DNA of 41,202 bases from CAZGMJ01 sp964526785 (lineage in GTDB: Bacteria > Planctomycetota > Phycisphaerae > Sedimentisphaerales > Anaerobacaceae): positions 1 through 41,202 of the forward strand of contig CAZGMJ010000048.1 of assembly GCA_964526785.1 (NCBI GenBank), in the 5' to 3' direction. Within the stretch, counting starts at the first letter, position 1. Each line of letters begins with the position of its first letter. The notes beneath the pieces were generated by a model. The model ran no database searches. It was not told where the DNA came from and saw only the letters and a list, made by a program, of their open reading frames with translations. Positions 1 through 9,190 of this stretch are shown piece by piece. The translations under genes were made by a program, and so were the position numbers.

Positions 1-28
1 TGTGCGTTATGCAGCAACATGACAGTGT

Positions 29-745
29 TCAATAAACCTTGCTCCCCGTAGTAATGCAGTGATACGTGCCGATTACTCCGTGGGCGATTTGCTTGTCTTT
101 GATCGCGAACCCGGCTCTTGCCAGCAGCCCCTCCATGATCCAATCGTACGTGGAATACTCCTGCCGGATATGGTCTTCGATTTCACGACGGAGCTTCTCT
201 CCCCCGATGCCGGCCATGCAATCGACCCAGCGTGAGACATTCACTGCGGCATCTTTGTCTGTGAAGACAACATCCTGGATGTACAACTGGCCGTCCATTC
301 CAAGCATCCTGTTCATACGGCCAAGAGCGATACCCTTCCAGAAATCCGGCAGATGATGGAAAGCCATGAAGGTGACGACGGCGTCCGCGGCGCGGCACTG
401 ATGCTCGTATGTAAGAAAGCCCGCATGATGAAACGAGATATTGGCCGCATGTGCATCTTCAGCCTTTCTCGCTGCGCAGTCCAGCATGAGCTGCGATGTG
501 TCGATAGCATGGACTTTCGCACAGCGGCCGGCGGCGCGTATGGCAAAGGCCCCGGTCCCGGCGCCGAACTCAATCAATACAGATTCCCGGGCGAGATCAA
601 GTGCGTCCAGAATGGCCCGGCACTCGGCGTCCACGTCTCGGAATTGGGCGTGGCGGGAATCATAGGCCTCAACTTCCGCCGGGTCGTTATAGTCGGTGCC
701 CGCCTGCTGGAATTCGTCATATTGCCACGATGAGATATCGGTCAT
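29..745 (-). CDS. Class I SAM-dependent methyltransferase
   Basis: A 238-residue cytosolic methyltransferase of the Rossmann-fold class I type. Motif I is visible as EFGAGTGAFAIRAA (about residues 59-72), followed by the acidic motif II position in VHAIDTS and a motif IV-like stretch around AADAVVTFMAFHHL. The substrate cannot be read from the sequence; the HHLPDFWK segment resembles small-molecule methyltransferases of the ubiE/COQ5-like group. Its ATG overlaps the stop of the upstream methyltransferase in an ATGA arrangement (742-745), so the two are almost certainly co-transcribed and translationally coupled. The C-terminus is complete, with the stop at 29-31. Confident on fold, not on role. 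Confidence 0.85.
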   Translation of the reverse strand: MTDISSWQYDEFQQAGTDYNDPAEVEAYDSRHAQFRDVDAECRAILDALDLARESVLIEFGAGTGAFAIRAAGRCAKVHAIDTSQLMLDCAARKAEDAHAANISFHHAGFLTYEHQCRAADAVVTFMAFHHLPDFWKGIALGRMNRMLGMDGQLYIQDVVFTDKDAAVNVSRWVDCMAGIGGEKLRREIEDHIRQEYSTYDWIMEGLLARAGFAIKDKQIAHGVIGTYHCITTGSKVY

Positions 746-1602
746 TCTGCCTCCTGCGTCTGTTGCCGGGTAGCCGCTATCGCAAATTCGCCGGCGTCTG
801 AATCGAAGGCGCCTCCCGCTACATCACCGAAGAATGCCTCTGCCTGCAATCCACAGCGGGCAAATTCCCGCTGCAGAGCCTCCGGACTGAAACACTGAAA
901 CCAGTTGTACACTGTTCGTATTCGATCGGCCTCGACAATCGTATACTTGTCGAGAATGACCTTCTCTTGCTCATACTTGAAAGTGTTCTGGAAGGCATAG
1001 TATTTATTCGGAGACCAGAAGCTGTCAAGGCTGTTGAGTCCGTAAGCCGCAGCCTCCTGTCGTTGCTCGAACATTGCCAGCGAATGCACATCGAGCAGAA
1101 CCGAGCCGCCGGGCTTGAGAAATCTGTGAAACTTCGTCAGCAGGGTCTCCCTCTGTTTCGGGCTGAGAACAGAAAAGTCACACATTATCATGATGATCAG
1201 GTCGAAATGCGCATCGGTCTCGAATTCAAGGTAGTTCTGATTCACATATGTGATGGACAGGCCCTCTTCCGCGGCTGATTCAGTTGCATACTGAATCGAC
1301 CGCTGCGAGAAATCGATTCCCGTCACGTCAACTCCTTGCTGCGCCAGTCGTGCGGCATACAAGCCCGGCCCGCAGCCGAAGTCGGCGATCTTCGTTCCCG
1401 GTTTGACCTTGAAGTGTGAGACGATCCAGTCGACGGACCGATCGATGAAATCCGTGTTTCGCGACGAAAGATCCACGCTCTCATTCAAATGATACCTGAG
1501 CATTTCCTGCGAAGTGTGCTCGTCCGTCCACAAGTCGGCCGCCGTGTAGAACTCGAACGGTTCGGGCCGGGAGTTGATTCTCTCAAGTTCTTCAAACATC
1601 AT
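742..1602 (-). CDS. Class I SAM-dependent methyltransferase
   Basis: A 286-residue class I methyltransferase. The SAM-binding motif I reads ADFGCGPGLYAARLA, followed by VTGIDFS (motif II) and FDLIIMIMCDFSVL (motif IV region). An upstream in-frame ATG at 1665 exists, but GGGAGG lies about nine bases before the tandem ATG codons at 1602/1599, so the start is placed at 1602. The C-terminal third (FKYEQEKVILDKYTIVEADRIRTVYNWFQ and following) resembles the substrate-capping region of Methyltransf_25 family members. It is upstream of, and overlaps by four bases, a second unrelated class I methyltransferase. The target is unknown; a small metabolite is a reasonable guess. Confidence 0.85.
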   Translation of the reverse strand: MMFEELERINSRPEPFEFYTAADLWTDEHTSQEMLRYHLNESVDLSSRNTDFIDRSVDWIVSHFKVKPGTKIADFGCGPGLYAARLAQQGVDVTGIDFSQRSIQYATESAAEEGLSITYVNQNYLEFETDAHFDLIIMIMCDFSVLSPKQRETLLTKFHRFLKPGGSVLLDVHSLAMFEQRQEAAAYGLNSLDSFWSPNKYYAFQNTFKYEQEKVILDKYTIVEADRIRTVYNWFQCFSPEALQREFARCGLQAEAFFGDVAGGAFDSDAGEFAIAATRQQTQEAE

Positions 1603-1821
1603 TATCGACAGCCTCCCGTAGTTGCAGGCGGTTCGCAAATGCATCTCCGCTCTGCGGATATCCACCCGCCGAACGTCTCCGACAGAAACTTCGCCGCGTT
1701 CGCCGGCCCAGCATTATCAGTATATGCTGCAGGCTCCTGAACTGCTGCATGGTACCACAGCCAGGACCGTTTGTCTTTGGGTAGTGCTGTGTTCATTTCG
1801 TGGCCCGATGCAATTCGTGAA

Positions 1822-1850
1822 TTGCAAAACCCTCCGGGTTGTGATAGAAA
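1822..1850 (+). promoter_or_regulatory. Candidate sigma-70 promoter for addBA
   Basis: TTGCAA (1822-1827) and TAGAAA (1845-1850) are separated by 17 bases and lie about 37 bases before the addB start. Each hexamer matches consensus at four of six positions, so this is plausible rather than certain. Confidence 0.4.
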
Positions 1851-1886
1851 GAGGCGGACAAGACTTACGGTTCAGGGACGAGTTGA

Positions 1887-4800
1887 ATGGCGGTTCGGTT
1901 TATTCTTGGAAGAAGTGGCACGGGCAAGACGAGCTATTGCATCGATGCGATTGTCGATGCGCTGCTGAAGCCCTCGGATCGTCCGCTGATTCTCCTGGTG
2001 CCCGAGCAGGCGACGTACCAGGCCGAACGCAGCATCCTGACCCACCAGGGCGTCGACGGGTATCACCGCCTGCACGTACTGTCGTTCAACCGTCTCCAGT
2101 TCATGCTGCTGGGCAGCAATACCGCAACGCCCACGCTCTCCCGCATCGGCAGACAAATGCTCGTGCATCGGATTCTCTGTCGAGAATCGGACAACTTGCA
2201 CGTTTTCGCCGGGTCCGCGTCATCACCCGGCCTGGCGGGGCGGATTGCGGGAACGATCGCAGAATTGCACGATTACGCCCAGGGCCCCGACGATATCGAC
2301 GCTCTGCTGGAGCAACTCGGCCGGGATCGCCCCGAGAGTCTGACGGCTTTCAAATTCGGGGACATCAGGCTGATCCTTGCGGAATACTACAAGGCTATCG
2401 AGAGCCGCTTTCTCGATCCCGACATGCTCCTGACCCGTGCCTGTGCGGCGGTTCCAGATGCGGATTTCGTCAAAGGTGCGACTTTGTGGGTCGACGGCTT
2501 TGCGAGCTTCAGCGAGGCGGAGATGGCTATTCTGGCCGAACTGCTCAAAACCGTCGACGATGCTTCCCTTGCCTTGTGCCTCGATCCGTCCGTGGTCTCC
2601 TCGGCCGACCGCGCCGCTGCTGCGCCCGATCCGGCTGATATGTTCTATCCCACGCGTTGCACGTACGAATCCCTCCGGCAGCGCATCGCCCGGTGCAGGC
2701 TCGATCTGGACGAGCCGATCGTTCTTCGCGAGCCGATACGGTTCGCCGACAGCCGGCCGCTGGCCCATCTTGAGCGCTGCCTCTATGAGACGAACGCTCG
2801 GACGGTCTCTGCTGATGACGGCGTGCGGATCGTCTGCGCGCCGAATGAACGGGCGGAAGTCCGGCACGTCGCCAAAGAAGTGGCCCGGCTGGTACGCCGC
2901 CACGGCCTGCGATATCGCGACATTGCCGTGATTGCCTCGGATATCGGGCGATATCAGCACTATGTCGAGGCGTACTTCGCTGATTATGATCTGCCGTTCT
3001 TCATCGACCGACGCAAACCGCTCGATCATCACCCGCTCGTCGAGCTCATCGGCTCGGCCCTGCGCATCGTCGCCGAAGGCTTCTCACACAGTGATGTTTT
3101 CGCCTATCTCAAGACGGATCTGGTGCCCGTTGGCCGCTCGGAGACAGACCTGCTGGAAAACTACTGCCTGGCCTTTGGCGTGCAGGCCGGCGACTGGACC
3201 GACGACAAACCCTGGCGGCTGGCCGATCCGAACGACGGCCGCTGGGACGAACCGGCCATAGACAGCCTTCGCAGACAGATCGCTTCGCCCATTCTCAAAC
3301 TCCGGGATCGCCTCGCCGCCGGCGACAACGACAAGCTCGATGTCCGGGCCTTTACGCAGGCGCTGTTCGAATTCCTCGATACCCTCGGCGCCCGAAAGAC
3401 CATCGCCCGATGGATCGAAGAGGCAATAGATGCGTCGAACGAAGGTGCTGCCGACGAGCACCGACAGTTCTACAGCAAGTTCGTGGACATCTTCGATGAA
3501 CTGGCCGCGGTCTTCGCCGACGAGCGAATGACGGTTCGCGAATATGCTACGATTCTCACCTCCGCCTTTTCCCGGTTGACCCTCGCTTTCATACCGCCCA
3601 CGCTCGATCAGGTCCTCGTCGGCTCCATCGAACGCAGCCGCCATCCGGACCTCAAGGCCGTCTTTCTCGTGGGCGTCACGCAGAGGCAATTCCCGGTTCC
3701 GATTGCTTCGGATAGCATCCTGACCGACAACGATCGCAGGGCCGCCGAGTCGCTGGATTTCCACCTGGCCCCTTCGACGACGCAGTCTCTGGCCGAACGC
3801 CGCTATCTGGCGTACATCGCCTTTACGCGCCCGAGCCGCTATTTGCATATCAGTTATCCCGCCGCCGACGAAAAAGGCTCGGCCCAGCAGCCGTCGCAAC
3901 TGCTCGGCGACCTTCGGGCCGTATTCACCGAACTTAACGACGAAATCATCCACCCCGACCACGACCTGGAGCACGTATGTACTCGCGCAGAATTGATCGA
4001 CGCGTTGTGCTCCCGCCTCGGCCGGGACTGCTTTGCAGCCGACGATCATGACGAAAGGGCCGCCCACGTACTCGATGATCTGATAGCCGACCGGGACATG
4101 AGCAACGTCGCAGATACGGTGCTGTCCGCGCTGGAATACGACAACCGGGCCCGACTCGATCCCGCTCTTTTGCCGGCATTCTTCGGCCCCGAACTGCATA
4201 CCTCCGCCACCAGACTCGCGGCGTTCGCCGCCTGCCCGTATAAGCATTTCGCCCGCTACCTCCTCAAGCTCAAAAAGCGCGAAGAATTCAAATTCGAGCC
4301 GCTCGATCTCGGGACGTTCTACCATCGCGTGCTCGACGCACTGCTCAAAGCCATACGAAGTCGCGGCGGCGACCTGAGACAGATGGAAGATGCCGCACTG
4401 CTGGATGTCCTGCGCGAGCAAATCGATGCCCTGTGCGCGCAGGATCCCTTCATATCGAGCTTCGCGCGAAGATCCCCGCATAACACTTTCATTATTAACT
4501 CGGCCGCTGAGGTGCTGGGCGCATGCGTGCTCGATATCGCGCAGATGGCACGCGCCGGCGACTTCAAACCCGTGCTGTCGGAAGTAGTCTTTGGCAAAGA
4601 TGCCGGTCGCACCGATAACGCATGCCGATTCGAATTGCCTCTGCCGCAAGACCGAACGGTATCTCTCGACGGCAAAATCGACCGCGTCGACATAGCCGAA
4701 AGCGAGGGCCGGAAACTCGCTGTCGTATTTGACTACAAGCGAAGCCCGAACCGAGCCAGATTCAGATGGGATCACTTCGTTCACGGCCTCGACATCCAGT

Positions 4801-5327
4801 TGCCTCTGTATATGCTCGCACTGCGCTATCAGCCGGAAATGGCCGAGGTGATCCCCGTCGGCGCCTTCTACATGCCTATCGAAGCGGGCCCTCAAAAAGC
4901 ATCGCCCGACGAAGTCGAAAAGCAAGGGGCGAAATTCAGCCGAAAGGCCCGCGGAGTATTTCACGGCGACTATTTCGACAAGCTCGATGCCGGGATATCC
5001 TCCGGCTGGAGCAGTTTCTACAATTTCTCCCTCTCAAAGAAGGACGCACAATATGGCCGTTACAATCAAAGCGGAGCGTTGAGATCTGCCGCGTTTGAAC
5101 GCGCCTTGCAGTTTACCCAGCGCAGCATCACTCACATCGCCCGGGACGTTCTGTCCGGAAGAATAGACATTACGCCTTACCGATTGAAAAAGGAAAGCCC
5201 GTGCAGCTATTGCGACTATCGGCCCGTGTGTCGCTTCGACTGGCAGATCAATGACTACAATCCGCTGGCCTCGCTATCCAAGACCGAAGCGCTGGACCTC
5301 ATGGAGCAGCAGCATGCCAAAGGATGA
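1887..5327 (+). CDS. addB: AddB subunit of the AddAB helicase-nuclease
   Basis: 1146 residues, normal for AddB. The protein opens with a Walker A motif, GRSGTGKT (about residues 8-15). The C-terminal half carries the RecB-like nuclease: LGTFYHRVLDALL, then GKIDRVDIAE and VVFDYKRS with the catalytic Asp and the Asp-x-Lys motif. The four cysteines that in the AddB family hold a 4Fe-4S staple are present: C783 (AACPYKHF) and C1106, C1109 and C1115 (CSYCDYRPVC). With AddA it unwinds and resects double-strand ends and hands single strands to RecA. A weak GGGA-type ribosome site precedes the ATG. It overlaps addA by 14 bases, which indicates translational coupling. Confidence 0.93.
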   Translation: MAVRFILGRSGTGKTSYCIDAIVDALLKPSDRPLILLVPEQATYQAERSILTHQGVDGYHRLHVLSFNRLQFMLLGSNTATPTLSRIGRQMLVHRILCRESDNLHVFAGSASSPGLAGRIAGTIAELHDYAQGPDDIDALLEQLGRDRPESLTAFKFGDIRLILAEYYKAIESRFLDPDMLLTRACAAVPDADFVKGATLWVDGFASFSEAEMAILAELLKTVDDASLALCLDPSVVSSADRAAAAPDPADMFYPTRCTYESLRQRIARCRLDLDEPIVLREPIRFADSRPLAHLERCLYETNARTVSADDGVRIVCAPNERAEVRHVAKEVARLVRRHGLRYRDIAVIASDIGRYQHYVEAYFADYDLPFFIDRRKPLDHHPLVELIGSALRIVAEGFSHSDVFAYLKTDLVPVGRSETDLLENYCLAFGVQAGDWTDDKPWRLADPNDGRWDEPAIDSLRRQIASPILKLRDRLAAGDNDKLDVRAFTQALFEFLDTLGARKTIARWIEEAIDASNEGAADEHRQFYSKFVDIFDELAAVFADERMTVREYATILTSAFSRLTLAFIPPTLDQVLVGSIERSRHPDLKAVFLVGVTQRQFPVPIASDSILTDNDRRAAESLDFHLAPSTTQSLAERRYLAYIAFTRPSRYLHISYPAADEKGSAQQPSQLLGDLRAVFTELNDEIIHPDHDLEHVCTRAELIDALCSRLGRDCFAADDHDERAAHVLDDLIADRDMSNVADTVLSALEYDNRARLDPALLPAFFGPELHTSATRLAAFAACPYKHFARYLLKLKKREEFKFEPLDLGTFYHRVLDALLKAIRSRGGDLRQMEDAALLDVLREQIDALCAQDPFISSFARRSPHNTFIINSAAEVLGACVLDIAQMARAGDFKPVLSEVVFGKDAGRTDNACRFELPLPQDRTVSLDGKIDRVDIAESEGRKLAVVFDYKRSPNRARFRWDHFVHGLDIQLPLYMLALRYQPEMAEVIPVGAFYMPIEAGPQKASPDEVEKQGAKFSRKARGVFHGDYFDKLDAGISSGWSSFYNFSLSKKDAQYGRYNQSGALRSAAFERALQFTQRSITHIARDVLSGRIDITPYRLKKESPCSYCDYRPVCRFDWQINDYNPLASLSKTEALDLMEQQHAKG

Positions 5328-8300
5328 AATTCGATGGACAACCCAGCAGCACCAGGCCATCAGCGCCCGCGGCAGCGACGTGCTGGTGACGGCCTCGGCC
5401 GGCACCGGTAAAACGGCCGTGCTCTCGGGCCGCTGCGTGGATTTCCTGTCCGACGGAAAGACCTGCGCAGACGTCACCAGCCTGCTCGTGTTGACCTTCA
5501 CCGACGCGGCCGCCGAAGAGATGCGCAGCCGTATCGGGCGGCAGCTCAAAGCGGAAATTCAGCGGACGGGCAGGCGAAATCTCATCCATCAACTGGTCCT
5601 GCTCCAGGCCGCCGACATCAGCACCATACACGCCTTCTGCAAACGGCTTATCACCGAGCACTTCTTCCAACTGGACCTCGACCCGACGTTCAAGGTGATC
5701 GACGCCGACGAGGCGAAGCTGCTCAAGACCGAGATCCTGCAGAAAACCGTTGACTGGGCGTGGGGCAGGCCGGAGGTGGCCGCCGTACTCGGTGAACTGC
5801 TCGCCCGCCGGGACGTACAGTCCGAATCGGGCTTCCTGCGAACGCTGATAGAAACCAGCGATTTTCTCGAAGGCGTTGTATCGCGCCGCCGCTGGTTCGA
5901 GCGGGCCGAAACGCTGATCGAGCAGACCGCTCTCGACACGTCGCAGCTTGCCGCACTTCAGCGCCGGCAAATCGAGGAGCAGTTGCGCCGCATTCGAGCC
6001 TGCCTCGATTATGCTCGATCTGTCTATGCACGGCAACTCGGCGAGGGTCCCTGGCTCGAAAAGCTGCAGCAGACGCACGTCGCACCCATCGAGCAATGCA
6101 TACAGTCGGCCGCTGATGGTCGGTGGGGGCGGCTCGCCGATATCATACAGTCATTCAATCCCAGAACATGCAAACCCAAAGAACTGGACGAGCCGCTCAA
6201 GAGCCTGTTGGGCGATCTGGCCCGAAAGGCCGTCACGGAATTGCAGGACCTCAGAGCCCTGGCCGTGGTCAATCCCGACTACATGCAGTCGGTCGGTTCG
6301 TCCGTCGGCCGGCAGACGGGCGTGTTCCTGGAGATGCTTCGCACATTCGGCCGGCTGTACACCGAGGCGAAGCGGTCCGCCAACTGCCTGGACTTCTCCG
6401 ACCTCGAACACCTTGCCTTGCGCCTGCTGGCCGAAAGCGATACCGACGAACCGCAGCCGTCGAAAACGGCCTTCGAACTGCGCCGCAAATACGCATTCAT
6501 TTTCGTCGATGAATATCAGGATATTAATCCGGTGCAGCAGACGATTCTCGATATGCTTCGCGGCGGCGACAACGTCTTCGTGGTCGGCGACGTCAAACAG
6601 AGCATCTATGCGTGGCGCGGCGCCCGCCCGGATATCTTCCTCCAGCGTCTTGAATCAGGCCGTGCCGCTCCGCCCGCGTCTTTGCGCATCGACCTCAACA
6701 CGAACTTCCGCTCGAAGCTGCCCATTCTGCGATTCGTCAACAGCGTGTTCTCGCGTCTGATGACCAAACCCTTCTGCGGCATGGACTACGACCGGAAAGC
6801 CCACTTGCACCACCCGTCGGAAGATGATCGGCCGGCGGAGACTGCCGGCGGCGATAATTCGTACGTCGAATTCCATCTGCTTGACGAGGTGGACAAAGAC
6901 GCTGACGACGACCACCACAAATTCAGCGAGTCCGATGCAGAAGCCCGGCCTGAACTGGTCAGTGCGCGCCAAAGGCAGGCCGCCCTGATCGCCGAGCGCA
7001 TCCGACGGATGGTCGGCGCCGAGACCGGCCGGGCCGAATTTCAAGTCATGGACAAGGCCGAGGACCGGCCCCGTGATGTGCGCTACGGCGATATTGTAAT
7101 CCTGCTGCGTTCGCTGGCCGGCAGGGCCAACGACTATGTCGAAATCCTTCGCCTGGCGGGCATCCCGGTCAGTTGCCAGACCACCGCCGGCTATTTCGAA
7201 GCCACCGAAATAACCGACATGCTCTGCCTGCTCAAGGTCCTCGACAATCCCGTGCGCGACATCGAGCTGGCCGCGATTCTGCGAAGTCCGATGTTCGGCC
7301 TGACCGACAGCAATCTGGCCGCGATCCAGGTGCACCGCGGCGATGAAACCCCCGCCGATGATTACTGTGCGAAGGTGCGCTGTTATGCCGACGGCGGCCC
7401 GGACGCGGGCCTTGCTGAAAAACTTACTGATATTCTCACCACGCTCGACCACTGGCGCGCCGTCGCCCGACGCGGCAATCTGGCCGACCTCATCTGGCAC
7501 ATTTACCGCCGCACGGATTATCTATCCTTCGTTTCGGCCCTGCCCGATGGTCGCGCCCGCCGGGCTAACCTGCTCAAGCTCCACGACCGCGCCGTCCAGT
7601 TCGAGGGCTTCGCTTCGAGCCCCGGCGCACCCTCGCTCACGCGCTTCGTGGACTTCCTGCAGAAGCTCCAGGATACGGGCCAGGACTGGACGCCCGCCGA
7701 ACCGGAGGCCGCCGCCGGCAACGCCGTTCGCATCCTCAGCGTGCACAAAAGCAAGGGCCTGGAGTTCCCCGTCGTGTTCCTTGCCGAACTGCAAACTCAA
7801 TTCAACACGCGGGATCTCGCCGGTGATGTGCTGTCCGACGCCGAGGCTGCGCTTGGCCTGCAGATCATCGACCCGGCCTCCAACGTCAGGCTTAGTTCGC
7901 TCGCGCACCAGGTCATTGCCGAGCAGAAACGTCGGGTTGCCCTCGCCGAAGAAATGCGCATCCTCTATGTCGCGGCGACACGCGCCCGCGAGCGACTGAT
8001 ACTAACCGCAACCGACCGAAAAGATCGCTCCGGAGGAATCGTTGCGGGCGGCGTCTGGTTCGAATGCGGCCCCATACCGGATTGGCGGCTTCGTTCCTGC
8101 CGTCGTCCGCTGGACTGGCTGTTGCTTGCACTGGCGAATTGCCGGACTCTGCACGCCGGTCTGGAAACCGGAATGGCCGACCGACTGACGGACACCGGCC
8201 CGTTCGTCTTCCACCTGCTCGATCGCTCGCAACTGGACCGACTCTCCAGGACCGTCGAGACGCTGCGCATCGCCAGAATCGACGACAGGCAATACTCGCC

Positions 8301-9054
8301 AAAGAAGAAGGCCGGGAAATCGTCATCTCCATTGTCCGGCCGAATAAAGGAATCTCTCTCATGGCGGTACGCGTTCGGCAATGTCCCTGCTCTGCCCGCC
8401 AAGAGTTCCGTGACCGAACTGACCCACCAGGGCGACGAATTCGCACGCCTCGATTTCTCCGGGGCCCTCAGCCGACAACCGTCGGTCCTGATTGCAGAGG
8501 ATCCTGACCGGCTTGTTATCCCGAGCCCGACCGCCCTCGGCTCGGCAATGCACCTTGTCATCTCCGAGATAGATCTTTCCAGGGCGCCCGTTGATGAGCG
8601 GGCAATCCACCGGATGATCGAGAATCTGCTCGACAGAGGCGCGCTGACCGCCCGAATGGCCGAGCACATCGACGTCGCTTCCATCCTCAGTTTCTTTGCC
8701 GGCGACCTCGGGCAAAAGGTCGTCGATCCCGAAAACCAGGTGCTCCGCGAATGGCCTTTCACATTCGCGCTGCCGGCCCGCGAATTCCCCGGCCCGGTCG
8801 AGCGGGGCCAAATCGAAACCGAAGAAGCCGTCGTCGTCCAGGGCATTATCGATATGCTCATTCGCACGCCTGACGGCCTGTACATCATCGACTTCAAGAC
8901 GGACAACATAACCGCCGCCGAGATAGATGAGCGCGCTAATCTATATCGCCCCCAACTCGACCTCTACGCCCGCGCCGCCGCTACTATCCTGTCGGCCGAA
9001 CCGGTCGTCAAATCGCTCTACTTCCTCCGCCCGCGCCACATGGTCCAGTGGTAG
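5314..9054 (+). CDS. addA: AddA subunit of the AddAB helicase-nuclease (UvrD-like)
   Basis: 1246 residues. Superfamily 1A helicase motifs appear in order: Q-motif TTQQHQAI, Walker A ASAGTGKTAVL (residues 27-37), motif Ia LTFTDAAAEEM, STIHAFC, Walker B FIFVDEYQDINPVQQ, motif III GDVKQSIYAWRGA, motif IV LNTNFRS, motif V LSVHKSKGLEFPVVFL and motif VI LYVAATRARERLIL. The C-terminal RecB-type nuclease shows GSAMHL, then GIIDMLIRT and YIIDFKTDN. The open frame extends upstream to 5251, but those residues are the addB coding region read in another frame; the ATG at 5314, just before MPKDEIRW, fits the family N-terminus. AddA supplies 3'-5' motor and nuclease activity for recombinational repair. Confidence 0.93.
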   Translation: MPKDEIRWTTQQHQAISARGSDVLVTASAGTGKTAVLSGRCVDFLSDGKTCADVTSLLVLTFTDAAAEEMRSRIGRQLKAEIQRTGRRNLIHQLVLLQAADISTIHAFCKRLITEHFFQLDLDPTFKVIDADEAKLLKTEILQKTVDWAWGRPEVAAVLGELLARRDVQSESGFLRTLIETSDFLEGVVSRRRWFERAETLIEQTALDTSQLAALQRRQIEEQLRRIRACLDYARSVYARQLGEGPWLEKLQQTHVAPIEQCIQSAADGRWGRLADIIQSFNPRTCKPKELDEPLKSLLGDLARKAVTELQDLRALAVVNPDYMQSVGSSVGRQTGVFLEMLRTFGRLYTEAKRSANCLDFSDLEHLALRLLAESDTDEPQPSKTAFELRRKYAFIFVDEYQDINPVQQTILDMLRGGDNVFVVGDVKQSIYAWRGARPDIFLQRLESGRAAPPASLRIDLNTNFRSKLPILRFVNSVFSRLMTKPFCGMDYDRKAHLHHPSEDDRPAETAGGDNSYVEFHLLDEVDKDADDDHHKFSESDAEARPELVSARQRQAALIAERIRRMVGAETGRAEFQVMDKAEDRPRDVRYGDIVILLRSLAGRANDYVEILRLAGIPVSCQTTAGYFEATEITDMLCLLKVLDNPVRDIELAAILRSPMFGLTDSNLAAIQVHRGDETPADDYCAKVRCYADGGPDAGLAEKLTDILTTLDHWRAVARRGNLADLIWHIYRRTDYLSFVSALPDGRARRANLLKLHDRAVQFEGFASSPGAPSLTRFVDFLQKLQDTGQDWTPAEPEAAAGNAVRILSVHKSKGLEFPVVFLAELQTQFNTRDLAGDVLSDAEAALGLQIIDPASNVRLSSLAHQVIAEQKRRVALAEEMRILYVAATRARERLILTATDRKDRSGGIVAGGVWFECGPIPDWRLRSCRRPLDWLLLALANCRTLHAGLETGMADRLTDTGPFVFHLLDRSQLDRLSRTVETLRIARIDDRQYSPKKKAGKSSSPLSGRIKESLSWRYAFGNVPALPAKSSVTELTHQGDEFARLDFSGALSRQPSVLIAEDPDRLVIPSPTALGSAMHLVISEIDLSRAPVDERAIHRMIENLLDRGALTARMAEHIDVASILSFFAGDLGQKVVDPENQVLREWPFTFALPAREFPGPVERGQIETEEAVVVQGIIDMLIRTPDGLYIIDFKTDNITAAEIDERANLYRPQLDLYARAAATILSAEPVVKSLYFLRPRHMVQW

Positions 9055-9065
9055 CGCAAATCCCA

Positions 9066-9096
9066 TGTGGCGGCCGCACCACACGGCCGATCCACA
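9066..9096 (+). terminator. Hairpin after addA, possible terminator
   Basis: TGTGG and CCACA arms enclose two CGGCCG hexamers separated by CACCACA, which gives a strong imperfect hairpin 12 bases after the addA stop. No U-run follows, so it may be only a transcript-end stabiliser. Confidence 0.35.
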
Positions 9097-9111
9097 ATTC
9101 TCCAATAATGC

Positions 9112-9139
9112 TTGTATCGGTCCACTCAGTCAGTATAAT
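9112..9139 (+). promoter_or_regulatory. Sigma-70-like promoter for the PPi-phosphofructokinase gene
   Basis: A perfect TATAAT (9134-9139) follows TTGTAT (9112-9117) after 16 bases. It lies about 50 bases before the start codon at 9191 and after the hairpin that closes addBA, so the glycolytic genes have their own transcription start. Confidence 0.55.
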
Positions 9140-9190
9140 GGCCGTTCGCACTGGAAATGGTAACTGGACTTTCGTGGAGAAATCATAGCA

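Noticed and set aside
3084..4964. A 626-codon open frame antisense to addB
   Set aside because: It is a mirror frame of a strongly conserved AddB coding region in GC-rich DNA, and its translation has no recognisable domain.
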